DNA from: Clarkia xantiana subsp. parviflora
Taxonomy: Eukaryota > Streptophyta > Magnoliopsida > Myrtales > Onagraceae
NCBI GenBank assembly: GCA_036873135.1
Contig: JAPTYO010000018.1
Span: 4,092,001-4,156,000, forward strand
DNA: 64,000 nucleotides
Direction of reading: 5' to 3'
Position 1 is the first letter of the stretch. Every line of letters begins with the position of its first letter. Positions 1 through 10,611 of this stretch are shown here, one piece after another. A program made the translations under genes and the position numbers. The notes beneath the pieces are model-generated. The model saw nothing but the letters and a program-made list of their open reading frames with translations, made no database searches and had not been told where the DNA came from.

Positions 1-164
1 ACAGTGGAGCCGGAAGCTCCCGATGAGAAGCCTTTAAGTAGGCCCCGATGATGAATCCCTGAGAATGATTGGCCCTGTCACGATGACGAGGGGCCCCGAG
101 CGGTGACACAACGAGATAACTCTGGAGTCCCCGACGGGAGTCGGGACTCGTTATCAGAGGAAAA

Positions 165-290
165 AGCCAAGATATGCGGGGCGTGGCCGAGATACGCGGA
201 ACGTGGTTAAGATACACGGAGCGTGGCCGAGATACGCGGGGCATGGCTAAGATACGCGAGATCATGTACGAGATATGCGGGATACGGGCT
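165..290 (+). repeat. U3 tandem array of element A
   Basis: Five or six imperfect copies of a unit of about 22-24 bp centred on gatacgcgg(a/g)(g/a)cgtgg. The same array is in the 3' LTR (about 10927-11052). It sits upstream of the TATA box, as enhancer-like arrays often do in LTRs; function is inferred. Confidence 0.7.
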
Positions 291-335
291 AACCACCCCT
301 AACGGTTCGCCAGGTACCTGAGGCATCTCTTTGCC

Positions 336-343
336 TATAAAAG
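336..343 (+). promoter_or_regulatory. TATA box in 5' LTR of A
   Basis: tataaaag, about 210 bp before the LTR end, followed by an RNA leader-like stretch. The same box is at 11098-11105 in the 3' LTR. It probably sets the start of the genomic RNA. Confidence 0.7.
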
Positions 344-547
344 GGCAGGAGGTCACCTCAGATCATTTACGTGGAGAAAAATACACTTTGATATCTGTTA
401 CTTGCCAGTCAGACGAAGTACTCATTTAAGCATCGGAGAGGGATTCTGGGTCACCGCCCGGTCTATCCCCTCTTGCAGGATTGCGTGGAGCAAAGGAGCT
501 AGGATTGCCGTCAAGATCCGTACCGGAGTTCCACCGTGATCCAACAT

Positions 548-565
548 TGGCGCCGTCTGTGGGAA
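548..565 (+). promoter_or_regulatory. Primer binding site of element A
   Basis: TGGCGCCGTCTGTGGGAA begins one base after the LTR end. The first nine bases match the 3' end expected for plant tRNA-Asp (…ACGGCGCCA), but the rest does not, so the primer tRNA is not settled. The same 18-mer is at 36749-36766 in D and, with one change, in B on the - strand. Confidence 0.8.
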
Positions 566-600
566 TCAAACAAAAAGCTGATATTCCTTCTACTCGATCG

Positions 601-2046
601 ATGGCGGCTGGCAAGAACAGAAGGGGACAATCCGGTAGTTCCCGTCACCCTGCTGCAACGAATCTGAATTCAGTACCAGAACAAGAGGAAAACCAGAACC
701 ACCCTCCGGCTGAGCTCTCCCAGACAGGAGGGCACAATGGATCGCATCCCGAAGATGTTGCCCCTCAGCACCAGGACAACAGGGGGCAGGAGGCTCCCCC
801 AGCTGCAGATTTGACGAAGGCCGTGGCAGAGGCCATGCCCATGTTTCTGGCGGCCGTAGAGGCTCTCTTGGATTGAAGAGAGGCTGCGAGGAGGCAGGAG
901 GAGATGCCCCCGTTGGAGGAAGCGACCCTGCCGACAGAGGGTCGGAACGCACAGGAAGCCCCGCCCCGAGGTCAGGACAGAGGCAGGGCAACTGGTCAGC
1001 CGGAAAGGTTCGTGGTTGATGGGCCAGGACCAATACAGCACAGGACCATTCCCCTGAATGGTCCCATCACTCCCGACCAGGTGGTAAAGATCGTGAACAT
1101 CTGTATGGGAGAACAGAAGCCGCTGGTGTCGGAACTGAGGGATCGATCCACTCATCCCTTCGTCCCCCGACTCATTGACACCCTAGCCTCGCCTGGGCTA
1201 GGCATCCCCACGATAAAGGAGTATGATGGCGAAGGAAATCCAGTTCGCCACGTCCAGAAGCACCTAATGGCGTGTCTGGGAAGAGCCCCAAGTGAAGACA
1301 TAGTGTGTACGTTGTTCCCGAACACACTGGGAGAAAGGGCCTTGACTTGGTTCTTTAGTCTGCCCCCAGGCTGCATCACTTGCTGGGCAGACATGCACGA
1401 CCGATTCATTCAACAGTACCAGGGTCGGAGGCGGTTATTGAAGAGCGTGAGGTCCTTGACCCAGGTGGTGCAGAGGCCCGACGAATCGCTGGCTCATTAT
1501 TACCAGCGGTACACAGCCAGCGTAGCAGAGATAGATGAAGAAATCTCGGAGGGCGAAACCATCCGCACCTTCATTCGGAACCTGACAGCCCCTTATGGCT
1601 CCGACTTGATGCACAGCGTGGCTGAGAAGGCTGTGTGGAATATGGAGGCATTGCAGAAGAGGGTGAAGCGGCAGATCGATGTCCAGGAGTCAAAGATAGC
1701 CGCGGGAGAACTAGAACCCCCAAAGTCGAACAAGGGGAAGCAGTTGAGTAAACCTTTCGACGATCGTAAGTCAAAGGGTAAACCCGACAGTGGCAAGAAT
1801 CGAGGTCGTCCGGATCGGAGGGATGACAGACGTTCTTCAAGGAAGGATAAGCGGGAGGATTTTGACGTTCCTCTCAACTGCTCCATGGCGGAAGTGCTGA
1901 CAGTTATGGAACGACAAGGTATCTCCAGGTACCCCCCCGAAGAAAGATCGAGAATTCCTGGGGTCCCGCACAGATCGCTATTGTCGATTTCACCGCGCAA
2001 ATGGCCACGACACCAATCACTGTCGGGAGCTGAAGAAAGAGATTGA
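601..2046 (+). pseudogene. gag: Element A gag (broken)
   Basis: Capsid/nucleocapsid polyprotein part. ATG at 601 is the first good start after the PBS and matches the N-terminus of B. The frame is stopped by TGA at 874-876, where B has an arginine codon, so this is a CGA-to-TGA type change; it then stays open in the same frame. The retrotransposon gag core (ERALTWFFSLPPG... ESLAHYYQRY... GETIRTFIRNL) spans about 1330-1600. A seventh C in the run at about 1932-1938 (B has six) shifts the frame; after the shift the original frame resumes with a CHHC knuckle (CRFHRANGHDTNHC, about 1983-2024) and a serine/arginine repeat tract (about 2095-2155). The frame then runs into protease. Confidence 0.88.
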
Positions 2047-3766
2047 AAAGCTGATCCAGAAGGGAAAGCTTAAGGAGTTTGTCGGGGATAAGCGGTGCCG
2101 ATCCCGCTCTCGGTCCCGATCGCGGTCCCGTTCCCGATCCCGCGATCGGTCCTCGAAAAAGAAGAGAACTGATCCAGAGTCATCCGGTGCTCGCAAAGAG
2201 AGACGAGTCATCAACGTGATTCATGGAGGATTTGCTGCTGGAGGTGATACCTCATCCGCCCGAGAGGTTTACGCCTCTAGGATCCCTACGGCAGTGGTGT
2301 TGGGTAAGAGGTCCCGATCCTGGACCTTGAAAGAAGAGATGGTGATCTCCTTCTCGTCGGAGGACCTTATAGGCGTGGAGACTCCGCATGACGATGCCTT
2401 GGTGGTAACCTTGGATGTAGACGGGTTCGAAATGAAGAGAATTCTAATCGACGGAGGGAGCTCCTCCGACATCCTATTCATGGACGCGCTGGAGGCTATG
2501 GGGAAGACGAAGAAAGATCTAAAGGAGGCAAACTTCCCGATGGTCGGGTTCTCTGGCTCAACCTCCTACCCGCTAGGAGTAATTACCTTACCAGTGGAGT
2601 TTGGTAGCGGGTGGAAATCAGAAAGGAAGAACGTGGAGTTTGTCGTGGTTGATTCCGCAGGGACCTACAATGCGATTATCGGGAGAACCACCATTAATCC
2701 TCTGATGGCCGTTGCCTCGACTGTGCACCAGAAGATGAAGTTCCCGACCGACCACGGAGTCGGAGAGGTCAAGGGCGACCAAGTGGCTTCCCGAAAATTC
2801 TATGTTAATGCCACCCGGGGGAGGAGGCGAGAGGCCATGACTATCCTCCAGATAGACACAGATCCCAGAGAAGAGTTTGGGCGTCCCGCCCCCGTAGAAG
2901 ATCTGAAAGAAGTCGAGATCGATGGACCCCAGAGGAAGGTGAAAATCGGGTCTGCTCTAACTGAGGAGACAGCCCAAAAATTGGTGGAGCTGCTGAAAGA
3001 GTTCAAAGAGCTGTTTGCCTGGTCCCCCAGCGATATGCCCGGAATCAGCCCCGACGTGATCGTGCACGAGCTGAAGATAGACCCCGCGATCAAGCCTATC
3101 ACGCAGAAAAGGCGTCCGATGGGCACGGATAAGAAGATCGCGATCCAGCAGGAGGTGGGCAGGTTGCTCGACGCTGGGTTCATTAAAGAACTCCGATTCC
3201 AGACTTGGGTGGCCAACCCCGTGCTGGTGAAGAAGACTAATGGGAAGTGGCGAATGTGCGTGGACTTCCGCGACTTGAACAAGGCTTGTCCAAAGGATTG
3301 CTATCCACTCCCGAGGATTGACCAGCTGGTGGATGCCACATCGGGACATGAGCTGTTAAGTTTCATGGATGCGTATTCAGGCTACAACCAGATCAAGATG
3401 GCCAAAGAAGACGTCCCCCACACAGCGTTCTATGCAGACAGCGACATCTATCACTATGATGTCATGCCTTTCGGATTGATCAATGCCGGGGCAACCTACC
3501 AGCGGATGGTGAATAAGCTGTTTGGAGATATGCTGGGAGAAACCATGGAAGCCTACGTGGATGATATGCTGGTGAAGTCCCGACAAGCCGAGGATCACGT
3601 GCACAACCTTACCATGGCGTTTGAGCGGATGAGGCTCCATCAAGTTCGCTTGAACCCGACGAAATGCGCCTTCGGAGTCCACTCAGGGAAATTTTTGGGC
3701 TTCATGGTGAGCCAAAGAGGAATTGAAGTGAACCCCGAGAAGCTGAGGGCAATTGAGGAGATGTAG
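2047..3766 (+). pseudogene. pol: Element A protease and reverse transcriptase
   Basis: The downstream frame (open from before 2047, first ATG 2216) carries the aspartic protease with active site IDGGSSSDIL at about 2447, a DGG variant of the usual D-[ST]-G, and flap-like block YNAIIGRTTIN near 2670. Reverse transcriptase follows: LVKKTNGKWRMCVDFRDLN near 3225-3280, motif A SFMDAYSGYNQ near 3360, and YVDDM at 3554-3568, so all three catalytic aspartates are present. The frame ends with TAG at 3764-3766; B has a lysine codon there and the frame is open again immediately afterwards, so the stop is a mutation rather than the natural end. Confidence 0.92.
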
Positions 3767-6187
3767 TCTCCGATAAACCATCGGGAGGTGCAAGTACTGA
3801 ATGGCCGACTAGCTGCAATGAACCGCTTCTTGTCCAAAGCCAGCGACCGATCAATGCCATTTTTTGAAGTCTTGAGGGCCAACAAAAAATTCGAATGGAC
3901 CGCCAAATGTGAAGAAGCGTTCCAAGCACTAAAGCAGCACCTTCGCACACTCCCGCCGCTGGCGAAACCGGTTCCAGGCGAGCCGCTCTTCCTTTATTTG
4001 GCTGTTTCTGAATTTGCCATTAGCTCTGTGTTAGTAAAGATTATCGAGGGTAATCAAGTCCCCGTCTATTATGTAAGCAAGGCATTTGCCAAATCTGAAT
4101 TGAACTACCCTGCCGTTGAGATGTACCTCTTTGCGTTGATTATTACTGCTCGGAAGCTAAGGCCATATTTCCACGCACACGAGATCACTGTGCTAACGAA
4201 CCAGCCTTTGAAGCATTTATTGAACCGACCGGATGCGTCGGGGAGATTAGTGAAATGGGCGGTAGAGCTTAGCGAATTTCGCATACACTTCGCTCCGAGG
4301 ACAGCCATTAAGGGCCAGGCATTAGCAGATTTCATAGCAGAGTCTACAGCCCCCGATCTGGAAGAAGCGGGCCCTGTAGAGGGGGCAACCATGGAGGTCC
4401 CGACAGAAGAACAACCAGAGAGGGCAGAGCAATCAGAACAGCCAAACAAGGAAAATACTTGGGAGATGTACACGGATGGCTCCGCGAGTTCAGACGGGTC
4501 AGGAGCGGGTTTTTTGTTGATACCGCCGGGTGAAGGTGAACCGCTCCGATATGCTTTGGCTTTAACATTCAAGGCCACAAACAACGAAGCGGAGTACGAA
4601 GCTCTTATCACGGGCCTAAAAATCGCTAAAGGCACTGGAATCGATCACTTGAGAGTGAAGTGCGACGCGACGTTAATCGTGAACCAGGTTCAAGGGCGAT
4701 ACGAAGCAAGGAGTCCGATAATGAAAAAGTATCTGCGAGAGGTACAAGCCCTGAAAGAGAGCTTCAAAAGCTTCGATATCGAGGCTATCCCGAGGGAGGA
4801 GAACGTAGAGGCAGACGCCTTGAGCAAATTTGCCCTGGGGGCACCTTTGGAAGAAAATCGGAAGGTTCACTTCTTGGAGAAGGTGATCTTATCAAACATC
4901 GACCCAACGCAGGTGTGCACCATTGAGACAGGATCGGAGGAAGATCCCACCTGGATGACCCCGATAGTCGCGTATCTGACTACGGGGGCAGTCCCCGAGG
5001 ATAAGGTAGCAGCAGACAGGATATGTCGGATCGCGTCTAATTATGTGATGTTGGACAATCAGCTGTACAAGAAGGGCTGGTTCTCGACTCCGTACCTGAA
5101 GTGTGTAGCAGAACCCGACACCAATCGAATCCTGAAGGAAATGCATGAGGGGGTCGCGGCTTGTCACGAAGGGGCCCGATCCATTTTGAGGAAGGTGTTG
5201 AACTTAGGCTACTATTGGCCCACGGTGAACAAAGAAGCAACGGCGTTGGTCCGATCATGCGACGCGTGCCACAGGTACGCCCCGAGTATCGCGGCTCCGG
5301 CCGCCAACCTGACATCCATCAAGAGCGCTTGGCCCTTCGCGCAGTGGGGCATCGACTTGGTGGGACCTCTTCCACAAGCACAAGGACAATGTAAGTATTT
5401 ACTTGTAGCTATCGATTATTTTTCGAAATGGATAGAGGCGAAGGCGTTGGCCAGAACAACGGGGAACCAGATCGTCAAGTTCCTCCAAACCCACATCGTG
5501 TCCAGATACGGGATTCCTAAGGTGGTGATCAGCGACAATGGCCCACCGTTTAACGGCTCTCAGGTGAGGGAGTATCTGGAAGAATTGAACATCGAGCATC
5601 GGACCGCCTCCGTACGCCATGCTCAGACTAATGGCCAGGTGGAGTCAGCCAACAAAATCGTGATGGATGGCCTGAAGAAGAGGGTCTACGCCTTGAAGGG
5701 AAAATGGCTGAACGAACTGGAAAATGTACTTTGGGCTGTTAGAACGACACCCAAACGATCAACAGGGGAGACTCCGTTTGGCCTCGTATATGGCACGGAA
5801 GCTGTCGCCCCTGTGGAGGTAGCTGTGGCGTCCCATCGGATGAGATATTATGAGCCCTTAATGAACGATGAAGTGAGACGTCTGGACTTGGACCTACTCG
5901 AAGAGAAAAGGCGGGAAGCCGATGAAGTCCAAGCTCGAATGCGCTTAGCGACAGCCAGATACTACAATCGGCGAGTGAAGTCCCGACAGTTCTTTGTCGG
6001 GGAGCTGGTTTGGCGTCGCAACGAGTTCACCCTTTTGGATCGAGTCAACAAGATGTCACCAAAATGGGAAGGACCTTATAAGGTCGTGGGGATGCCAGCT
6101 CCGAACGCATACAAGTTGGAAGACCTCGATGGCAGAACATTAAAGCATTCTTTCAATGGCGAACACTTGAAGAAACACCATGCTTGA
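3767..6187 (+). CDS. pol: Element A RNase H, second RNase H and integrase
   Basis: Same frame as the preceding RT part; 799 residues are open from 3788. Residues about 40-175 hold the retroelement RNase H/connection (YVSKAF... LTNQPLKHLL). Residues about 226-355 hold a second, plant-type RNase H (MYTDGSAS, NNEAEYEAL, CDATLIVNQV, VEADALSKF), the dual RNase H of the Tat lineage. Integrase has an HHCC finger (about 5143-5275), catalytic D at 5354, D at 5534 and E at 5642, giving a DD35E spacing, and a GPY/F-type module (KWEGPYKVV) near 6062. The C-terminus EHLKKHHA matches B's EHLKKCYA. All catalytic residues I can place are intact. Confidence 0.94.
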   Translation, partial: SPINHREVQVLNGRLAAMNRFLSKASDRSMPFFEVLRANKKFEWTAKCEEAFQALKQHLRTLPPLAKPVPGEPLFLYLAVSEFAISSVLVKIIEGNQVPVYYVSKAFAKSELNYPAVEMYLFALIITARKLRPYFHAHEITVLTNQPLKHLLNRPDASGRLVKWAVELSEFRIHFAPRTAIKGQALADFIAESTAPDLEEAGPVEGATMEVPTEEQPERAEQSEQPNKENTWEMYTDGSASSDGSGAGFLLIPPGEGEPLRYALALTFKATNNEAEYEALITGLKIAKGTGIDHLRVKCDATLIVNQVQGRYEARSPIMKKYLREVQALKESFKSFDIEAIPREENVEADALSKFALGAPLEENRKVHFLEKVILSNIDPTQVCTIETGSEEDPTWMTPIVAYLTTGAVPEDKVAADRICRIASNYVMLDNQLYKKGWFSTPYLKCVAEPDTNRILKEMHEGVAACHEGARSILRKVLNLGYYWPTVNKEATALVRSCDACHRYAPSIAAPAANLTSIKSAWPFAQWGIDLVGPLPQAQGQCKYLLVAIDYFSKWIEAKALARTTGNQIVKFLQTHIVSRYGIPKVVISDNGPPFNGSQVREYLEELNIEHRTASVRHAQTNGQVESANKIVMDGLKKRVYALKGKWLNELENVLWAVRTTPKRSTGETPFGLVYGTEAVAPVEVAVASHRMRYYEPLMNDEVRRLDLDLLEEKRREADEVQARMRLATARYYNRRVKSRQFFVGELVWRRNEFTLLDRVNKMSPKWEGPYKVVGMPAPNAYKLEDLDGRTLKHSFNGEHLKKHHA

Positions 6188-6189
6188 AG

Positions 6190-7215
6190 AAAGACGCCTT
6201 AAGTGGTGCCCGATAAAGTCGCCTTAAGTGGTGCTCGATAAAGTCGCCTTAAGTGGTGCCCGAAAAAGTCGCCTTAAGTGGTGCCCGATGTAAAATCGCC
6301 TTAAGTGGTGTATGCTATTTATCGTTTAATTCGATGTAAGCCAATCTTATGCCATCAATAAATAAAGAGGTTGCTTCCAAATAAGAGTTATCCTTAGATT
6401 TATGCTAAGTGTAAAAGTCGCCTTCAGTGGTGCACGATGAAAGTCGCCTTCAGTGGTGCACGATGAAAGTCGCCTTCAGTGGTGCACAATACTTAGATTT
6501 ATTCTAAGTATCCAAAAGTCGCCTTCAGTGGTGCACGATGAAAGTCGCCTTCAGTGGTGCACAATACTTAGATTTATTCTAAGTATCCAAAAGTCGCCTT
6601 CAGTGGTGCACGATGAAAGTCGCCTTCAGTGGTGCACAATACTTAGATTTATTCTAAGTATCCAAAAGTCGCCTTCAGTGGTGCACGATGAAAGTCGCCT
6701 TCAGTGGTGCACGATGAAAGTTGCCTTCAGTGGCGCACGATGAAAGTCGCCTTCAGTGGTGCACAATACTTAGATTTATTCTAAGTACCCAAAAGTCGCC
6801 TTCAGTGGTGCACGATGAAAGTCGCCTTCAGTGGTGCACAATACTTAGATTTATTCTAAGTATCCAAAAGTCGCCTTCAGTGGTGCACGATGAAAGGCGC
6901 CTTCAGTGGTACACGATGAAAGTCGCCTTAAGTGGTGCACAATACTTAGATTTATTCTAAGTATCCAAAAGTCGTCTTAAGTGATGCGTGGGATTGAGTC
7001 GCCTTAAGTGGTGTACGATCTTTAGGTTTATCCTAAGTAACGATTAAGTCGTCTTAAGTGACGCACTCGATATTAAGTCGCCTTAAGTGGTGCATGTTAT
7101 TAAATCGTCGGGAAGGACGTATGAAAAATTCTTAAGTATCGAAGTTTCGACTGCTAAGAACTAAGTCGTCTTAAGTGACGCACTCGATGCTAAGTCGCCT
7201 TAAGTGGTGCAGGTT
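6190..7215 (+). repeat. Tandem repeats downstream of pol in element A
   Basis: Starts with copies of gtcgccttaagtggtgcccg, then a 26-bp unit (gtcgccttcagtggtgcacg plus atgaaa), then a higher-order unit of about 75 bp that adds a spacer with ACTTAGATTTATTCTAAGT. That spacer is a 7-bp stem (ACTTAGA/TCTAAGT) with a short loop, repeated about six times. Tat and Ogre elements are known to carry hypervariable arrays here. Frames that run through the array (for example 6453-6743) are artefacts of the repeat period. Confidence 0.9.
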
Positions 7216-7345
7216 GTTAAATCGTCGGGAAAGACGGAAGACAACAAAAGATCGAAATTAAAGGAGTCTAATATTGATAAAGGGCTCAAAGGCCCGACAA
7301 CGACACAAGAGAAGAAAATACAAGGACTCTGAAAGATAAAAGTAT

Positions 7346-10057
7346 TCAAGCTTGGTCCTTGTCGGCAGCATCGGCAGCAGCTGGGTCCGCGGAGTCAGTA
7401 GCAGAGGGATCCACAGGATTGGCTTCGGGAGGATTAGTTATCGGGGCGTCCGCACTTGGAAGTTCAGAAGCGTCTTCGACAATTACGGGAGTATTCCCCC
7501 CGTCACTCTCCTCGGAAAGAGTAAAATACTTCTTCGCAAAGGGAGCGAGGGAAGGAGACTTGTCGAAGTTGATGGCGTCGCCATACTCCAGGTGGAGCTC
7601 CTCAACCACGTTGAAGAGAGTGTTCTCAGCCTCTGCGCCAAAGAACTTCATGGCATCAGCTTGAAAACCCGCCGACCTCCGATAATCCTCCCGGCCCTTT
7701 TCCTCCGCTTCGGCCAGCTGCGCAGGAAACCCCGCGATTAGCTCCTCCAAAGCTTTCTTCTCAAGAACCAGTTGGTCCTCGGCAGCCTTCTTCTCCTGAG
7801 TCAGCCTGTCCACAATCACCCCCCGCTCCTGCCGCTCTTGCCTCAAGAGCCCCTCGAAGTCCGCGATCTGCTGCTGAAGATCCCGAATCTTCTGATTAAG
7901 GGCAGCCTGCTCCTTGACAAACTTCCCCCGCAGAGACTGGAAGGCCTTGAGATCCGCCTGAAGCTGCTCGCGGACCCCTCGGTCCCGCTCCCGGGCCTCA
8001 TCATAGGCAATAATATACCCGATGAGGCGGTTGTAGTCCCCGAGCTCCTGCAATAGAAAGGAAAAATGTTAATGAACAAACGACTCGATCTACCATCAAC
8101 AAGAAAGAAGCAAAGTCTCACCTCTACGCGGCGCACAGCCATATCCCTGATATCCCGCTGCATATGTGTCCGATTGAGGTAAATCGGATGCCGCATAGAA
8201 GGCAGGATAGAACCCGCCAGCAGATGTAGGGCCAACTCCTGGTCCCGTTCCTCTTGTGTAAGCGGGACTCCCTGAAGCGTCTGGATAGGAGTCCAAGGGG
8301 CATTCGCCTGTGAAGAATTGAAGGGCCTGTAGAAGTCCCCATCGAGAGCAAGGGGAGAGATAGGACGAGGAAGGGAAGGGCACGCCTCCGTCTCGGCCCG
8401 AACAGGGGAGGGAGAGAAGTCGTGGATAGGTGAGAGCTCCCGCTGCTGCGGAGGAGACGAAGGAGGCGGCCCCTGAGGGATTGGTTTCAAGGGGGATTGC
8501 CCCGCCTTCCGACGCTGTTGAGGGGGGTCAGCCCCGCCAGTCTCCTCGGAGGAGTCCAGAGTCTCCACCTGACGAAACTGTTCGCCAGATGGTGCTTTCT
8601 CTCCAGCTGAGGAAGGCACCCCCGCTGGAGGCGGTGCATCTACGGAAACTGCGGTACCCGAGGAAGCTCCCGAGCGACCTGCACCTGGAGGATGAAGAGC
8701 TTCAGAAAGGTAGTCAGGAAGTTCATCGGGATTCTTACACCAAATGATACGTCGGGAGACGTATTGATCCTTCCCGCGGTAATGATAGTAGCCTGCCTTC
8801 AAGACTCGGGGAGTTTCGCCTCGAAGGATTCTTTTGACATCAGCAATGCGGCCTTCCTTGGTCGAGGAAATCAAATCCGACGGGACCATCCTTTTATACG
8901 ATTTAATAGCAAGTCGGAGTTGTTTACCTTCTTCAGCATTCTGGACATTGAAGAGCTGGTCCAGATCCACCCGCGTCCGCTTGGGCTGCTCCGCTGAAGG
9001 AGACCCCGACCTGGCAGCAGCCTTCTTGGCAGACTTCCTCTTCCGCGAGGGGCGGACATCATCAGTCTCCCCCTGCTTAAGGAACAGATCGCTCAGCACA
9101 GATACCTTCTTGGCTGCAAACAGTAAACAAAGAAAGAGTTAGAAGTTTACCCAAGGAACCATATTGGAAGGACCGTCGAAGAGTTGGCCCCCAGAAACAA
9201 TGTCGAGGAGTCGGATCCCGGCGTGCACCAGGTCCCGCTCCACTAGTGAGTTGGCGTTGAGAGGAGTGTAAGACTCCTCCCACCGATAGAGCTGGATAAG
9301 CTGGAGAGTCTCAAAATCCTCATCAGCATAAGTGTGGAAAGCAGGCGGAGGGTCTGCTACCACCTCCCAGCGAGGCCAGGGAATGGAGGAGTGACGGATA
9401 AAGAAGTAGCTCCTCTTCCAGCTACTATTGTCGGACCCTGTATCGATCAAGAGTCCCCGACCCTTGACCACCTTCCAGGTGTCACTGGTCCAACCGTGCC
9501 GGGCAAGCTGCTGCTTACTCCACTTGGGCATCCGAGGGTAGAAGGCGCAAACCCCCGCCTCGTTGCACTTCAGCCCATAGAAGGTCCGGAAGAGTTGGAG
9601 GCTGTAGACCCATTTCTGTCGAAGACAGAGGACTTGAAAGGCGTTCCAGATACGGATGGCATGAGGAGAGAAGGTAGTGGGGTGTGTTCTGTAATGATGG
9701 CACAGCTCGACCAGGCTACCACAAAAGGGGAACCTGATCCCCGCTGATATTTGTCCCGTAGAGATAAATACCTCCCCTTTCTGGGGACGAGTAACCTCAG
9801 GGTCACTCGAGGGACGATGTCGAGGATACGGGAAACGAGGTTCCCAGGTGATGGTGATGCAACCCTCTCAGAGAGCTGCATCATAAGCAGTAGTGGAAAT
9901 CTCATTTGGAGCATAGTCAAATTTAAAGGGTTTTCTCCCCTCGGAGCTGGAACCGCTGTCTGAAAAGCAACCAGGGCAAGAAAATACAGTGGGACTCTGG
10001 GAAAAATTAGAAAGAAAAAGACGAACAAGCAACGAAGAGGGTTTCCTTACCAGACAT
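7346..10057 (-). pseudogene. Element A antisense gene (multi-exon, coiled-coil protein)
   Basis: Lies on the - strand between the tandem repeats and the 3' LTR. Exon-like blocks: 10057-10051 (ATGTCTG), 9959-9151, 9113-8122, 8047-7346. Introns show GT-AG ends. Blocks 1-2 and 3-4 join in frame; blocks 2-3 do not join in frame with the obvious sites, so that junction is unresolved. Block 2 has the shared motif (AGIRFP-C...LVELC-like region, then W..SYFFI); block 3 has basic and Pro/Ser-rich stretches and KAGYYHYRGKDQY; block 4 is a long coiled coil with an acidic tail ending ADKDQA. A TGA near 9870 replaces an arginine codon of B. The N-terminal part resembles the 'putative gypsy-type transposon' family (PF04195-like) by eye only. 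Function is unknown. Confidence 0.8.
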
Positions 10058-10219
10058 AATGAAGTAGAGGTTGAAGGAGATGAACAGGATGTTGCCGGAA
10101 AGATGATCGGAGAGACTCCAAAGACCTTCGAAATCACAGAGCTTGGAATTGCAGAGGAATCGCAGAGAGCTTTTGAGAATTCGAAGACGGTAAAAGTTAA
10201 ATTATGACTGTGGCTAGGG

Positions 10220-10226
10220 TTTTATA
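10220..10226 (-). promoter_or_regulatory. TATA box of the element A antisense gene
   Basis: CTATAAAACCC on the - strand, about 165 bp before the antisense ATG at 10057. B has CTATAAAACCCC at the equivalent place, 155 bp before its ATG. Upstream, both share words such as TTTTCTGAAAA and GTTTCATC, so a conserved antisense promoter is likely. A CACGTG word lies near 10384. Confidence 0.6.
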
Positions 10227-10227
10227 G

Positions 10228-10600
10228 TCGAAGAAGACGGTTGAAAGGACACTTCGATCCGAGTCGTCGAAGTCGAAGAGTCTTAATCTGGACCGTTGAG
10301 ATGAAACGTGCAGAAGGACAACGGGCGTAATGATGAAACGGCCTGAAAAGCACTTTTCAGAAAAGGACAGGCGCGAAAAATCAGGCACGTGGGTCGAAAA
10401 CGTCACTCCCTTATCTGCTGCATTTAATGCACTAGAAAACCGAAGAGACCTTTGGGATATAGCAGTTATCTACAAAACCCTGAGGAAACGTAGAGGAGAA
10501 GACTGATAAATTAAGTAACTGAACCAAGGAACAGATCCCCGACTCTAGTATTGGAAAATCGGGAGTTGGAAGACACGACGAACTAAAAGTCCCTCATGTC
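10228..10600. other. Upstream region of antisense gene, element A
   Basis: Non-coding stretch between the antisense TATA box and the 3' LTR. I see partial similarity to 44265-44525 of B (in the opposite orientation) and no frame of interest. Confidence 0.5.
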
Positions 10601-10611
10601 TTGGGTGCAAA
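10601..10611 (+). promoter_or_regulatory. Polypurine tract of element A
   Basis: ttgggtgcaaa directly before the 3' LTR start TGATGGGT. B has cttgggggcaaa at this place, so A carries one G-to-T change inside the tract. Confidence 0.65.

Larger units (their letters stand above)
1..546 (+). repeat. 5' LTR of element A (partial)
   Basis: Matches 10763-11308 almost perfectly; the differences seen are three G/A changes around 90-102. It ends in ATCCAACA directly before the primer binding site. A TATA box (tataaaag) lies at 336-343. Imperfect 22-24 bp repeats around the word gatacgcgg fill 165-290 in the U3 part, a likely enhancer-type array. The word ctcatttaagcatcggagag near 421-440 recurs in the LTRs of B, C and C' in similar form. 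Confidence 0.95.

Noticed and set aside
6453..6960. Open frames with a repeated peptide inside the A tandem array
   Set aside because: They arise because the repeat unit keeps a frame open; no homology, and the array is shared with B where frames are broken.
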